This document shows positions 31,005-41,300 of a DNA stretch of 64,000 bases, piece after piece (position 1 is the first letter of the stretch; every line of letters begins with the position of its first letter). The DNA is taken from positions 1 through 64,000 of the forward strand of contig NZ_JNWK01000005.1 of NCBI RefSeq assembly GCF_000716445.1. The letters are read 5' to 3'. The stretch comes from Streptomyces wedmorensis (GTDB lineage: Bacteria; Actinomycetota; Actinomycetes; Streptomycetales; Streptomycetaceae). The notes under the pieces are model-generated. The model was not told the origin of the DNA, searched no databases, and was given only the letters and a program-made list of their open reading frames with translations. Made by a program: the position numbers and the translations under genes.

Positions 31005-32846
31005 TCATGCCACAGCAAGGTGACTGGAGCCGTCGCGGTCGTGACGGCGGGTGCCGTAGAGGGTGAACGCCGTGTTCACCAGGGCGACATGACTGAGGGC
31101 CTGGGGCATGTTGCCGAGCTGGCGGGCGGCGACCGGGTCCCATTCCTCGGCGAGGAGGCCGACGTCGTTGCGGACGTCGAGGACGCGCTCGAAGACGGCG
31201 CGGGCCTCGTCGGGACGGCCCGTCATGGCGAGGGCGTCGGCGTACCAGAGCGTGCAGGCGACGAAGGCGCCTTCGGTGCCGCCGAGGTCGTCGAGGGCGT
31301 GGGTGCCGCCGTCCCGTACGTCCCCGTACCGGCGCAGGAACCCGTGGTCGTCGAGCCGTTCCATCGCGCGCACGGTGCCGAGCACGCGCGGGTCGCCGAC
31401 CGGGAGGAAGCCGAGCCGGGGGATCAACAGGGCGGTGGCGTCGACCTGGTGGCTTCCGTAGGACTGGGTGAAGGAGCCCTGCTCGGCGCTCCAGCCCCGG
31501 GCGCAGATCTCCGCGTGCAGGTCGTGGCGCAGGGCCTGCCAGCGGTGTACGGAGCCGCGGAGTCCGGCGACGCGGGCGAGGCGGACGGCCCGGTCGGCGG
31601 CGACCCACGCCATGACCTTGGAGTGGACGAAGTGGCGGCGCGAGCCGCGGACTTCCCAGATGCCCTCGTCGGGTTCCTGCCAGCGTTCGCCGAGGTACTC
31701 CAGGAGCGCGGCGACCAGGGCCCAGGTCGGGGGGTCGAGGACGACGCCGGCCCGGACGGCCGAGTAGACGGTGTTGAGGACCTCGCCGTAGATGTCGAGC
31801 TGGAACTGGTCGACGGCGGCGTTGCCGAACCTGACGGGCCGTGAACCCTCGTAGCCGGGGAGCCATTCGGCGTTCGTCTCCGGGAGGCGGCGCTGCCCCT
31901 CGACCCCGTACAGCGGCTGGAGGTCGGCCGGGGCGCCCGCGACGGCGCGGAGCAGCCACTCCGTCCAGGCGAGGGCCTCCCTGCGATAGCCGCCGCGCAG
32001 CAGGCAGGAGAGCGTGAAGGTGGAGTCGCGCAGCCAGCAGAAGCGGTAGTCCCAGTTGCGCTCGCCGCCGATGGATTCCGGGAGCGAGGCGGTGGCCGCC
32101 GCGACGACGCCGCCGGTGGGGGCGTACGTGAGCGCCTTGAGGGTGAGCAGGGAGCGGATGACGGCCTCCCTGGCGGGGCCGTCGTAACGGAGCGCGGCGG
32201 CCCAGTCGTTCCAGAAGGCGAGGGTGCGGGTGAGGGCGCCGTCGATCCCGGCGGGTGTGGAGGCGGCGGGCGCGGCGGCGTGCGAGGGGCGCCAGCCGAG
32301 GGTGAAGGCGATGCGGCGGCCGGCCGTGACGGTGAAGTCGACGGTGGTTCCGTCCGGGGTGACGACGGGGTCGACGCCGGGGCCGCAGGAGAGGTAGGCG
32401 GCGTCGGGTCCGGCGATGGAGGCGACGGTGCGGCGGTCCACGGATCGGGTCCAGGGCACGATGCTGCCGTGGTGGAAGCGGACCGTCCACTCGCCGTGCA
32501 TCACTACTCGTCCGGCGATCCCCTCGACCACGCGCACGATCGTCGGGGCGTCTTCCCCGAGGTCGCGCGGAGGCATGAAGTCGGTGACCCGGACCGTGCC
32601 CGAGACGGATTCCCAGACGGTGTCGAGGACGAGCGTGTCACCGCGGTAACTCCTGCGCGTGCAACGGGACGCGCCGACGGGGGCCAGGAGCCACCGGCCG
32701 TGCTCGGGGCCCCCCAGGAGGGCGGCGAGACAAGCCGGCGAGTCGAATCGGGGTACGCACCACCAGTCGACGGACCCGTCGGTCCCGATGAGCGCTGCCG
32801 TCTCCAGGTCACCGACGAGGGCGTAGTCTTCAATTCGCCCTGCCAT
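31005..32846 (-). CDS. Glycoside hydrolase family 15 (trehalase/glucoamylase-like)
   Basis: A 613-residue cytoplasmic protein of the GH15 trehalase-like group. N-terminal beta-sandwich starts RIEDYALVGDLETAALIGTDGSVDWWCVPRFDSP. The (alpha/alpha)6 barrel includes SIGGERNWDYRFCWLRDSTFT, the acid region EPDEGIWEVRG with its Glu residues, and base region LLAEEWDP. In actinobacteria related enzymes hydrolyse trehalose or act on alpha-glucosides. Start at ATG 32846 fits the family; the longer frame adds a non-homologous tail. There is no signal peptide, so action is inside the cell. Confidence 0.9.
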   Translation of the reverse strand: MAGRIEDYALVGDLETAALIGTDGSVDWWCVPRFDSPACLAALLGGPEHGRWLLAPVGASRCTRRSYRGDTLVLDTVWESVSGTVRVTDFMPPRDLGEDAPTIVRVVEGIAGRVVMHGEWTVRFHHGSIVPWTRSVDRRTVASIAGPDAAYLSCGPGVDPVVTPDGTTVDFTVTAGRRIAFTLGWRPSHAAAPAASTPAGIDGALTRTLAFWNDWAAALRYDGPAREAVIRSLLTLKALTYAPTGGVVAAATASLPESIGGERNWDYRFCWLRDSTFTLSCLLRGGYRREALAWTEWLLRAVAGAPADLQPLYGVEGQRRLPETNAEWLPGYEGSRPVRFGNAAVDQFQLDIYGEVLNTVYSAVRAGVVLDPPTWALVAALLEYLGERWQEPDEGIWEVRGSRRHFVHSKVMAWVAADRAVRLARVAGLRGSVHRWQALRHDLHAEICARGWSAEQGSFTQSYGSHQVDATALLIPRLGFLPVGDPRVLGTVRAMERLDDHGFLRRYGDVRDGGTHALDDLGGTEGAFVACTLWYADALAMTGRPDEARAVFERVLDVRNDVGLLAEEWDPVAARQLGNMPQALSHVALVNTAFTLYGTRRHDRDGSSHLAVA

Positions 32847-33041
32847 GACGGGATTGTATGCCCGGCGGAGGGTCGTTGCATAAACGACCAGGAATTCCAC
32901 GGTCGACGATCAACGCCTCACGGGCGTTTCCTTCTGGTATTCCTTCGCGAACAACGGCATATCCTTCCGCATTTCTTGACGCGTTCGGCCTTCACGCAGG
33001 ATTCTGGAAGACGCGGGTCCGCAGCGCGGAAGGCCGTACCG

Positions 33042-33830
33042 ATGAGTAGTGATGGGCACCCCCTGCGCCGGTCGACCGACCGGGCGTCCGAGTCGGGCGT
33101 GCGGACGGTGAGCCTCGTCCTCACGATCCGCCCGGGCCACGGGGACCCGGGGCCCGACCTCGACGCCCTGCTCGGACAGGTGCCGGCGAGCGTGCGGGAA
33201 GTGGTGCTGGTCGGGGCGCCGAAAGGTGCCGGGGGCGCCGACGGCGGCGCGGCGCGCCCGGATCTGACGGTGCGGAGCGTGGGGGCCTGGGACTTCGAGA
33301 AGGGCGACACCCCGCACGCGGGTCTGCTCGCGGCCACCGGCGACCTGATCGTGCTGATGAACGCCGACGGAAGCATGTCCCCGCACGAGATCCCGCATTT
33401 CCTGCACTATCTGGAGAACGGCTACGACTTCGTCAAGGGATCGCGTTTCATCGCGGGCGGGGACGTCGCCGCCTCTTCGCTGGCAAGGCGCCTGGGACAT
33501 CGCGCGTTGCTGCGCGTGGCACGCAGGCTGTACGGCCAGCGCCTCACCGATCTCTGGTACGGGTTCTGCGCTTTCCGGCGCTCTTTCGTCGATCTCCTCG
33601 ACCTCCGCGAGGACGGGGTGGAACTCGGGGCGGAACTGGTCGCCCACGCGCTGCACTACGGGCTGCGCGTGGCCGAGGTGCCGAGCCGCGAACTGCCGTG
33701 CCGCCACGGGGCGTCGCGCCTGCGCACCGTCCGTGACGGCGCCCGTATCCTCGGCACGCTCCTCGACGAACGGCCGCACAACGCGCTGTCGCGCCTGGCT
33801 CACGGTCCCTTCCGCGGCTCCTCCGGTTGA
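33042..33830 (+). CDS. Family 2 glycosyltransferase
   Basis: A 262-residue GT-A fold glycosyltransferase similar to polyprenyl-phosphate sugar transferases. The segment GLLAATGDLIVLMNADGSMS carries a D-x-D-like site as NAD, where most relatives have DAD; then EIPHFLHYLENGYDFVKGSRF and LTDLWYGFCAFRR. The expected reaction moves a sugar from a nucleotide donor to a lipid or glycan. No membrane segment. A possible promoter has TTGACG at 32976 and AGGATT at 32998. It opens a group of three glycosyltransferases (33042-37541). Confidence 0.83.
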   Translation: MSSDGHPLRRSTDRASESGVRTVSLVLTIRPGHGDPGPDLDALLGQVPASVREVVLVGAPKGAGGADGGAARPDLTVRSVGAWDFEKGDTPHAGLLAATGDLIVLMNADGSMSPHEIPHFLHYLENGYDFVKGSRFIAGGDVAASSLARRLGHRALLRVARRLYGQRLTDLWYGFCAFRRSFVDLLDLREDGVELGAELVAHALHYGLRVAEVPSRELPCRHGASRLRTVRDGARILGTLLDERPHNALSRLAHGPFRGSSG

Positions 33831-33964
33831 CGAATCACCCCGGGGAAGCTAAGGCTGGATACAGCGCGATTTCAAGACAAGCGCCATAGGACAGACGTTT
33901 CAGGACGAATCAGCTCAGCACTCATCAGGCCCTCGGAAGGGTCGGTTGCCGGAAGAGGCTCGTC

Positions 33965-34405
33965 GTGACCTTCCTCCCCATCAGCCGAACGCCGGCGGCA
34001 TCCGCACCGCATCCCCTGCGGCGGGTGACCGACTGGCCCCTGTCCGAGGCCCGGCGCCGTCGGCTCTGCCCCACCCCGCACCGCCCGACCGCCCACCCGG
34101 CACGCCGGATCTCCGACCGGATCCACGCCGCCGCCGCGCCGTCCGTCAGCCGGGCGTGCAGGCCGCGCGGCGCGGCCCGGCGCCGGCGCGCCCGCACGGT
34201 GCGCGCGAAGGCCGCACGGCGCCGCGACTCCGGCGGATCAGGCGCATCGGACGGGCCGGGTCGATCAGACGGCCCTGACGGCCCCGCTGCGGGCCCAGGC
34301 ATCACCCGCGTCATCCACGTCCCGTCGCCGTACCCCCGAACACGCGCCCGGGCGTACCCCGACGGGATCCCGCGGACCGGTGGACCTCGGAGGCGGGTGC
34401 CGTGA
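33965..34405 (+). CDS. Uncertain Arg-rich small ORF ahead of the glycosyltransferase operon
   Basis: A 146-codon frame from GTG 33965 with GGAAGAGG six bases upstream. Its stop overlaps the next start (GTGA), a coupling layout shared by real operons. The product is Arg/Ala/Pro-rich, low in hydrophobic residues and resembles no family I know, so it may simply be an open frame of GC-rich DNA. The rest of 33831-34401 holds nothing else recognisable. Confidence 0.3.
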   Translation: MTFLPISRTPAASAPHPLRRVTDWPLSEARRRRLCPTPHRPTAHPARRISDRIHAAAAPSVSRACRPRGAARRRRARTVRAKAARRRDSGGSGASDGPGRSDGPDGPAAGPGITRVIHVPSPYPRTRARAYPDGIPRTGGPRRRVP

Positions 34406-36447
34406 CCGCCGCACGAGGTCCCCTCCTGGTCGCCGTGTCGGGGCCCGCCGACGCCGACCGGTCCGCGCTGGTCGGCAGGCTCGCGGCGCTGCTCCGCGAA
34501 CGCGGCCTGGCCGTGGTCGTCGTACGAGGTCACGGCTGTCTCCTGTGCCGTCGGCTCCCGGTTCGCACACGCGTGAGGGACGCGGGGGAACCGGGTGGGG
34601 ACGGGTGGGCACGACGCGCGACGGATCCCGAGCGCCGGGGATCCGCGCCGCGCCGTGTCCACGCGTTCCTGGAGGCGGCCGGGCTCGCCGCCCGGATCGC
34701 GGTGGCCGGGACGGTGGCGCGGAAAAAGGCGCGGACGCGTGGCGGACGGGCGGTGGTCGTGACCGAACGGGGGCCGCTGGACGGCCTGGTGACGTTCGAT
34801 CCGCCGGCCGCCTCCGGCGCGGCGGGAGCCTTCCGCCGGATCGCCGGTCGCTACCACCTGACGCTCCTCGTGGACACCGGCCCGGACAGGCCCCGCGGCC
34901 GCGACCGGGCGGACGCCGCCGGTCACCCCGCCCCCTCCTGGGCCCGCTACCGCGACTGGTCGCGCCGACTGCCGCGGATCGCCCGGCTCGACGGCGAGCG
35001 GGCCCCGTCCCTGGTCGCGGGCGCGGCCGTGGAGCGGATCGTCGACGCGATACGGGAACGGGAGCGGGCCACCGAACAGGCTCGGGTCCACGCCCTGGAA
35101 CAGGAACCGGAACGGGAGCAGGCGGTCCTGCACGCTCAGGCCCACGCCCGGCAACGGGAGCAGACCGTCGAGCGGGCTCGGGCCGTTCCCGCGCGAAACC
35201 CCGTGCGGGACCCGCGCGACGGCACGCGGCGGCGGCACATCGTGGTGTCCGTCTACGACGGCGACGACCTGCCCGGCCACCGGGGCGGCGGAGCGCTGGT
35301 GGCCGCGAAGGTGGCCCGGCGGCTCGCCGAGGACTTCCGGGTCACGGTCGTGACGGCGGGGCGGCACGGGGGCACGGAGGAGCGCGACGGCATCCGGTAC
35401 GTGCGGCTGCCGGTGTGCAGGGCCGGGCCGCGCGCCGGTCGGCTGCTGTTCCTGGCGCTGCTTCCGCTCGTGTCCCGCCGCATCCGGCACGACCTGTGGC
35501 TGGAGAGCTTCACGCCCCCGTTCTCGACGAGCTTCCTGCCGCTGACCACGGCCGCCCCCGTCGTCGGCATCGACCAGGGCCGCCGCGCGGAGGCGCTGTG
35601 GCGGCGCTACCGCATCCCGTTCTTCCTGGTGGAGCGGCTGGGGCTGCGCTGCTACCGGCACATCGTGGTGACGAACACGGCGGACGGCGCGGCGGTGCGG
35701 CGGCTCAGCCCCCGGGCCGACGTGCAGGTGATCACCGGCGGCGTCGAGCAGCGGGGCCTCGACGAGACGCGGCTCGGGACCGGGCAGTTCATCCTCTTCC
35801 TGGGCCGGATCGACAGTTGGGCCGGGGGCCTCGACCTGCTGCTCGACGCGTACGACCGGGTGCGGCCGCCGCTGGACCTGCTGCTCGCGGGGAGCGGCAC
35901 CCCGGACGAGGAACGCCGGCTCGCCGACCTCCTCGCCGCGCGGCCCCACGGGACGGAGCCGCGGATCCACTGGGTGGGGCCCGCCGAGGACGACCGCAGA
36001 CTCCAACTCCTGCGCGACAGCGCCTTCCTCGTGCTGCCGTCCCGCCACGAGACCTTCGGCCTGACGGCCCTCGAAGGCATGGCGTACGGCAAGCCCGTTC
36101 TCCACTTCGACCTGCCCGCGCTGCGCTGGATGCGCGACGGCGGGAGCGTGGCCGTGCGGCCGTTCGACGTGGCGGCCTTCGGGGAGCGCATGGCCGAGCT
36201 GGCGGGCGACGCGGCACTCCGCCGCCGTCTCGGGCGCCGCGCGGGGCTGGCCGCACGGCACTGCACGTGGGACGAGACGACGGGCCGCTATCTGGCCCTC
36301 GCCCACCGGCTCCTGGACGCCCCCGCCTTCCCCCGGCGGCCGCGGACGAGAGGGGGCGTCACGGCAGCCGACCCGCCGACGGATTCCGCTTCCGCGTCCG
36401 GCGCCCCGCACCGCCGGCGGAGGGGCCGCACCGGTGGAGGTGCGTGA
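34402..36447 (+). CDS. Glycosyltransferase (GT4) fused to a degenerate P-loop kinase-like domain
   Basis: A 681-residue protein. Residues 1-190 look like a thymidylate kinase-like P-loop domain: VAVSGPADADRSALVGRLAALL sits where Walker A should be, but the GxxGxGK[ST] lysine is absent (GPADADRSAL), while VVTERGPLDGLVTFDP resembles the DR(Y/F)xxD loop. Residues 210-275 are a Glu/Arg/Gln-rich probable coiled coil. Residues 280-640 form a GT4 transferase with GGGALVAAKVARRLAE, ILFLGRIDSWAGGLDLL and the C-terminal E-x7-E site (RHETFGLTALEGMAYGKPV). The start is GTG 34402 with GGAGG before it. Its stop overlaps the next ATG. Confidence 0.8.
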   Translation: MTAARGPLLVAVSGPADADRSALVGRLAALLRERGLAVVVVRGHGCLLCRRLPVRTRVRDAGEPGGDGWARRATDPERRGSAPRRVHAFLEAAGLAARIAVAGTVARKKARTRGGRAVVVTERGPLDGLVTFDPPAASGAAGAFRRIAGRYHLTLLVDTGPDRPRGRDRADAAGHPAPSWARYRDWSRRLPRIARLDGERAPSLVAGAAVERIVDAIRERERATEQARVHALEQEPEREQAVLHAQAHARQREQTVERARAVPARNPVRDPRDGTRRRHIVVSVYDGDDLPGHRGGGALVAAKVARRLAEDFRVTVVTAGRHGGTEERDGIRYVRLPVCRAGPRAGRLLFLALLPLVSRRIRHDLWLESFTPPFSTSFLPLTTAAPVVGIDQGRRAEALWRRYRIPFFLVERLGLRCYRHIVVTNTADGAAVRRLSPRADVQVITGGVEQRGLDETRLGTGQFILFLGRIDSWAGGLDLLLDAYDRVRPPLDLLLAGSGTPDEERRLADLLAARPHGTEPRIHWVGPAEDDRRLQLLRDSAFLVLPSRHETFGLTALEGMAYGKPVLHFDLPALRWMRDGGSVAVRPFDVAAFGERMAELAGDAALRRRLGRRAGLAARHCTWDETTGRYLALAHRLLDAPAFPRRPRTRGGVTAADPPTDSASASGAPHRRRRGRTGGGA

Positions 36448-37541
36448 TGGCCGTCGCCGAGCGGCGTCCCCGGGTGCTCCTCCTGACCAGCGGCCCGCTG
36501 GACGGGGACGGGGGCAGTGACGTGCGCCTCGCCCGGTCCGTCCTCGACGCGCTGCCCGACGTGGACTTCCTCTGGCTCACCCAGTGGCCGCATCCGGGCC
36601 GGGCCGGGCCGGGGCGCGGGCGCCCCGTCCGCGTCCTCTCCCGCGGCGAGAGGCCGCACGTCTCCGAACGCGTGCAGGCGACGCTGGCCGCGGCGGCGTT
36701 CGCGCGCCGGGTCGACCTGGTGCACGCCGTCCTGACGGTCGGTCGGGCCTTCCCGGTGTTCTCGTGGCTGAGGCCGCTGCTGCTCGGCGGGCGGCCGGTC
36801 CTCCACACGGTGCCCTGCGTGGTGGACCCCCGGATCCTGGCGCGCGTCCGGCCGCTGGGGACGACGGTGGCCCTGTCCGAGTCGATGGGGCGCCGGCTGC
36901 GGGCCGCCCACTTCGGTGACGTACGGGTCGTCCCGCCCATGATCGCCCTGGAGGACTGGCCGTACCTGCCGCGTCCCGAGGGCTTCCCCACCGTCCTGTT
37001 CGCCGGCCACCACGACCCGCACGGCGGCGCGGAGGTGTCCATCGACGCGGCGGCGGAGGCCCGGCGGGCGGGCAGCGAGTTCCGGCTCGTGCTGGCGATG
37101 CGCGGCCGGCCGGGCCAGGATCTGGAGGCGCTGAACGAGGCGCTGCGGGAGCGGGCCGGTGCGGCGGGTCTCGTGGACGTGGAGGTGCGCGGGTACGTCG
37201 AGGACATGCATGCCCTCCTGGCCTCCGTCCACGTGCTGCTGTTCCCGCCTGTCTCCCTCGGCCGCAAGGCGGACATCCCGTTCACGGTGATGGAGGCCCT
37301 GGCCTCGGGCCGGCCGGCCGTCCTCAGCGACCTGCCCCAGTTCGCCGACTTCGGCCACGCCGTGCTGCGGGCCCCCGCCGGTGACGCGCGGCGCACGGGC
37401 CAGCAGTTGGCGTGGCTGCTCGACCAGCCGCGGTCGTGGGACATGCTCGCCGACCGGGGGCGGGCGCTGGTCGAGGACCACTTCGGCCCCGAGCGGTTCG
37501 CCGCCCGGTACGCGGCCCTCTACCGGGAGTTGCTGTCCTGA
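36447..37541 (+). CDS. Family 4 glycosyltransferase
   Basis: A 364-residue GT-B transferase. The N-terminal half has VLLLTSGPLDGDGGSDVRLARSVL; the C-terminal donor domain has VLFAGHHDPHGGAEVSIDAA and FPPVSLGRKADIPFTVMEALASGRPAVLSD, where the E-x7-E motif of GT4 proteins is only loosely kept. ATG 36447 overlaps the previous stop (TGATG) and GGAGG lies nine bases before. It probably acts with the fused P-loop/GT4 protein on the same glycan. No polymerase or flippase gene is close by, so the final polymer is unknown. It is convergent with the methyltransferase gene across a hairpin. Confidence 0.85.
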   Translation: MAVAERRPRVLLLTSGPLDGDGGSDVRLARSVLDALPDVDFLWLTQWPHPGRAGPGRGRPVRVLSRGERPHVSERVQATLAAAAFARRVDLVHAVLTVGRAFPVFSWLRPLLLGGRPVLHTVPCVVDPRILARVRPLGTTVALSESMGRRLRAAHFGDVRVVPPMIALEDWPYLPRPEGFPTVLFAGHHDPHGGAEVSIDAAAEARRAGSEFRLVLAMRGRPGQDLEALNEALRERAGAAGLVDVEVRGYVEDMHALLASVHVLLFPPVSLGRKADIPFTVMEALASGRPAVLSDLPQFADFGHAVLRAPAGDARRTGQQLAWLLDQPRSWDMLADRGRALVEDHFGPERFAARYAALYRELLS

Positions 37542-37557
37542 GGGTCCTGGGTCCTGT

Positions 37558-37583
37558 CCGGAGAGTCACGCCTGGCTCTCCGG
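37558..37583. terminator. Hairpin between convergent genes, copy B of the dispersed repeat
   Basis: CCGGAGAG (37558-37565) pairs with CTCTCCGG (37576-37583). The flanking and loop text (CCTGTCCGGAGAGTCACGCC) matches copy A at 15473-15492 apart from two changes, one of which is compensated in the stem. Position between two convergent genes suits a terminator. Confidence 0.65.
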
Positions 37584-37593
37584 GCGGACGACG

Positions 37594-38376
37594 CTACTTT
37601 CCGGCCAGGTCCTCGGGGCGCTCCGCCGTCAGGAGGAGCACGCCGGTGTCCCCGTACTCGGGCAGCGTGCGGTCCTTGGCCAGCCGGACGATCCGCAGGC
37701 CGGTGGTGCGGGGCGCGAACACGCCCCGCAGGGCCTCCTCGTCGACCGGGCAGGCGGGCCAGACCGGTCCGGTGCCGATGCGGTAGCTCGGCATCCGTTC
37801 CATGAAGGAGGCGAGGAGGCGGCCGCCGGGGCGGACGGCCCGGACGAAGGCCGTGCACAGGGCGGTGAACTCGTCGAAGTCCTCGGTGACGCTCTCGGCG
37901 ACGAAGTTCATGGACGCCAGGTCGTAGCGGCCCGGGGTCAGATCGTCCGCCGTGCCGGGCACGACCCGTACCCGGGAGAGCGCGTCGGCGCAGCTCTCCG
38001 GGAGGGCGGGGTCGAGCGAGCGGCAGAGCGCGTAGAAGGGCTGCCAGCTCTCGTCGGCCCCGTGGACGAGCTGGTGGCGGAGGTAGCGGACGTTGGCGGC
38101 ACTGGGTTCGAGTGCGTCGACGCGGCGGCTGGCGGCGCCCGCCAGCATCAACGGGTACAGGTTGGGCCCGGCGCCCAGTTCCAGCGTGCGGTCCAGTGCG
38201 GCGGGGGCGTAGCTCCGGTAGACGGCGGAGTGGTGGTGGATGACGCCGACGTCGCACGGGTGCAGTCGGCGGTAGTTCTCGGCGAGGTAGTCGACGACGG
38301 GCCAGGCGTTCCAGTCGGCGTCGCGGTTGCGGCGCGCCCGGCGCTCCGCCCTCGGGCGCGGCCCGGTCCGGTCCAT
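37594..38376 (-). CDS. SAM-dependent methyltransferase (NNMT/SCO2525-like)
   Basis: A 260-residue class I methyltransferase. Residues around 20 read RDADWNAWPVVDYLAENYRRL, the entry motif I recall from the SCO2525/NNMT-PNMT-TEMT type. LELGAGPNLYPLMLAGA is the SAM loop, then ALEPSAANVRYLRHQL and DLASMNFVAESVTEDFDEF. Members of this family often methylate amines or other small molecules. The ATG at 38376 shares a base with the stop of the 1503-residue GGDEF-EAL-oxoamine synthase gene (TGATG), so the two are translationally coupled; a joint pathway in which it modifies the synthase product is a reasonable inference. Confidence 0.8.
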   Translation of the reverse strand: MDRTGPRPRAERRARRNRDADWNAWPVVDYLAENYRRLHPCDVGVIHHHSAVYRSYAPAALDRTLELGAGPNLYPLMLAGAASRRVDALEPSAANVRYLRHQLVHGADESWQPFYALCRSLDPALPESCADALSRVRVVPGTADDLTPGRYDLASMNFVAESVTEDFDEFTALCTAFVRAVRPGGRLLASFMERMPSYRIGTGPVWPACPVDEEALRGVFAPRTTGLRIVRLAKDRTLPEYGDTGVLLLTAERPEDLAGK

Positions 38377-41300
38377 CACTGCTCCGGCGGCCGGAGGGCC
38401 GCGACGGGACCGTTGGCGGCGGGCTGGAGGGGGAAGCGGCCGGCGAGTTCGGTGAGGGCCGCGCAGAGTTCGTCGATCTCCTGGTCGGTGTTGGCGGCGG
38501 TGACCTGGATGCGGAAGCCCACCCGGTCGCGCGGGACGAGCGGGTAGGAGGCGAGGGTCACGTAGATGCCGTGTTCCCAGAGGAAGAGCGCGACGGCGTC
38601 GAGGTCGCCGGCGTCGCCGAGGGGGATCTCGATGATCGGCAGCCCGTCGGTGTTGGGGGTGGCGATCCCGAGGCCGCGGACGTGGGCGAGGACGCGGGCC
38701 GTCTTGCGGTACAGGTCGGCGCGGATCTCGTCCCCGCGCTCGTCGTTGACGTCGAGTCCGGCGAGGGCGGTGGCGAGCGAGGCCGTCGGCGAGGGCCCCG
38801 AGTAGAGGTAGGGGGCCGCCGCGACCTTGAGGTGGTCCTTGAGCCACTTCGGTACGGCGAGGAAGGCGAGCAGCGAGGAGAACGCCTTGGAGAAGCCGCC
38901 GACGAGGACGAGGTCGTCGTAGCTCTCGCCGAGGTGGCGGACGATGCTGTTGCCGCGCGAGCCGTACGGGCTGCTCTCGCCTGGGACGCGTTCCCCGATG
39001 ACGCCGAAGCCGTGGGCGTCGTCGACGTACAGCAGGGCGCCGTTCTCCCGGCAGATCCTGGCCAGGGCGGGCAGGTCGGGGAAGTTGCCGGTCATGCTGT
39101 TGACGCCGTCCATGCAGACGAGCCGGCCGGCGTCGGCGGGCGCGCCGCGCAGCAGGGTTTCCAGCTCCTCGGGCCGTTCGGAGCGGAAGCGGTGGATCTC
39201 GGCGCCCTGGCCGCGGGCGGCGACGCAGCCGTCGTACACCGTGCGGTGCGCCTGCGCCTCGACGAAGACCTGGCCGGTGCCGGCGAGCAGCGGGATGACC
39301 GACTGGTGGATGAGGGTGATGGTGGGCAGGAGGAGGGTGTCCGAGGCGCCGAGGAGTTCGGTGAGCCGCTCCTCGATCCGGGGGTAGAGCCGGGGGCTGC
39401 CGATGAGCCGGGACCAGCTCGGGTGCGTGCCCCACCGTCTCACCTGCGGTTCGATCGCTTCGATGACGGTGGGGTCGAGGTCGAGGCCGAGGTAGTTGCA
39501 GGAGGCGAAGTCGACGAGCCAGTCGTCGCCGACCCGGATGCGTCGGCCGTCGATCTCGTCGATGACGGCGTCGCACATGCGGCTGGTCCGCTGGAGGTGT
39601 TCCAGGTCCCGCCAGCGGGACGGCCGCGGGGGCCGTCCGGTCGCGGACGTCACGTCGTGGACGGCGGTGTGTCCGGCGATGCGGGCGGCCGGGCCGGGGA
39701 GGGGGCGCTCGGCGAGCTTGACGGCCGGCCGGTCCGCGGCGTGCGGGGCGCGGTGCAGGTACGACTCCGCCTGGTGCGCGGTCATGGGGCGGGCGAAGAG
39801 GTAGCCCTGCCCGAACCGGCAGCCCATGTCGGCGAGGAGTGCCCGTTGTTCCTCGTGCTCGATGCCCTCGGCGACGACCTGGAGGCCGAGGACGTCGGCG
39901 ATGCGCACGATGCCCTCGACGAGCGCCACCTGCTGCGGGTCGGTGGTGATGTCGTCGATGAAGGACTTGTCGACCTTCAGGACGTCGATGGGGAACTCGC
40001 GGAGGTAGCTGAGCGAGGAGAACCCGGTGCCGAAGTCGTCGATGGCGATGGAGACGCCCATGTCCTTGAGGGCGGACATCGTCGTGCGGATCTGGGCGTC
40101 CTGTCGCATGAGGACGGTCTCGGTGAGTTCCAGGACGAGGGAGCCGGGTGCGAGTCCCGACGAGTGGAGGGTGCGCCGTACCTCTTCCAGGAGGCCCGGG
40201 TCGCGGAACTGGCGGGCGGAGACGTTGACGTTGGCGTACAGCGGGGTGGTGCGGGGGTGGGCGCGCTGCCAGCGGGCGATGTCGAGCGCCGCGTGTTCGA
40301 GGACCCAGGCGCCCAGCGGCATGATGTGGCCGCTCTCCTCCGCGAGGGTGATGAACTGGTCGGGGGGCACCATTCCGCGCCGGGCGTGCGGCCACCGGAT
40401 GAGTGCTTCGAGGCCGGCCGGGGCGCCCGTGTCCACCTCGACGATGGGCTGGTAGCGCAGGGCGAAGGCGTGGTCGGCGATGGCGGTGTCCATGCCCGCC
40501 TGGAGCTCGTGGCGGGCGACGAGCCGGGAGTGGAGCTCGGGGTGGAAGAGCCGCCAGCGCTTCTTGCCGGCCGCCTTGGCCGCGTACAGGGCGAGGTCGG
40601 CGTGGCCGAGGAGCTCCTCGGCGTGGGCGCTGTCGAGGACGGTCGCGATGCCGACGCTCGTGGAGACGGAGACGGCTCCGTCGGTGAGGTGGAAGGGCTG
40701 GCTCAGGGTGTGCACGATCTCGGCCGCCAGGGCCTCGGCGTCGCGGGGTTCCCGGGCGCCCTCGATGAGGACGGCGAACTCGTCGCCGCCGAGACGGGCG
40801 GCGGTGTCGGTCAGCCGCAGGACGGCGGTGAGGCGGCGGGCGACGGCGACGAGGAGTTCGTCGCCGACGGAGTGTCCCATGGTGTCGTTGACGACCTTGA
40901 AGTCGTCGAGGTCGACGAAGAGCATGCAGGTCAGGGTGGACTCGCGGCGGCCGCGGAGCAGGGCGCGCTCGATCCGTTCGAGGAGCAGGACCCGGTTGGG
41001 GAGGCCGGTGAGGGAGTCGTGGAACGCCCGGTGGGTCAGCTCCCGTTCCAGTTTCCGCTGCTCGGTGACGTCCCGCAGGGTGAGGACGAGGCCGTGCACG
41101 GTGCGTTCGTTGCGCAGGTTGCTGCACCGGACCTCGACCTCCAGGTCGGAGGCGTCGCCGTGGAGGAGTTTCCAGTCGTCGCGGGCGTCGACGGCCTCGC
41201 GGCCGCGGGCGTCCGCGAGGACGCGCAGGGCGCTGGCGGCGTCGGCGGGGGCGATCAGGTCGGTGAGCGGGGTGCCGGGGAGGAGCGAGTGGCCGAACAT

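Noticed and set aside
37594..41127. 1177-codon minus-strand ORF
   Set aside because: Its last 260 codons are the methyltransferase; everything before is a shadow of the GGDEF-EAL-synthase gene in another frame.
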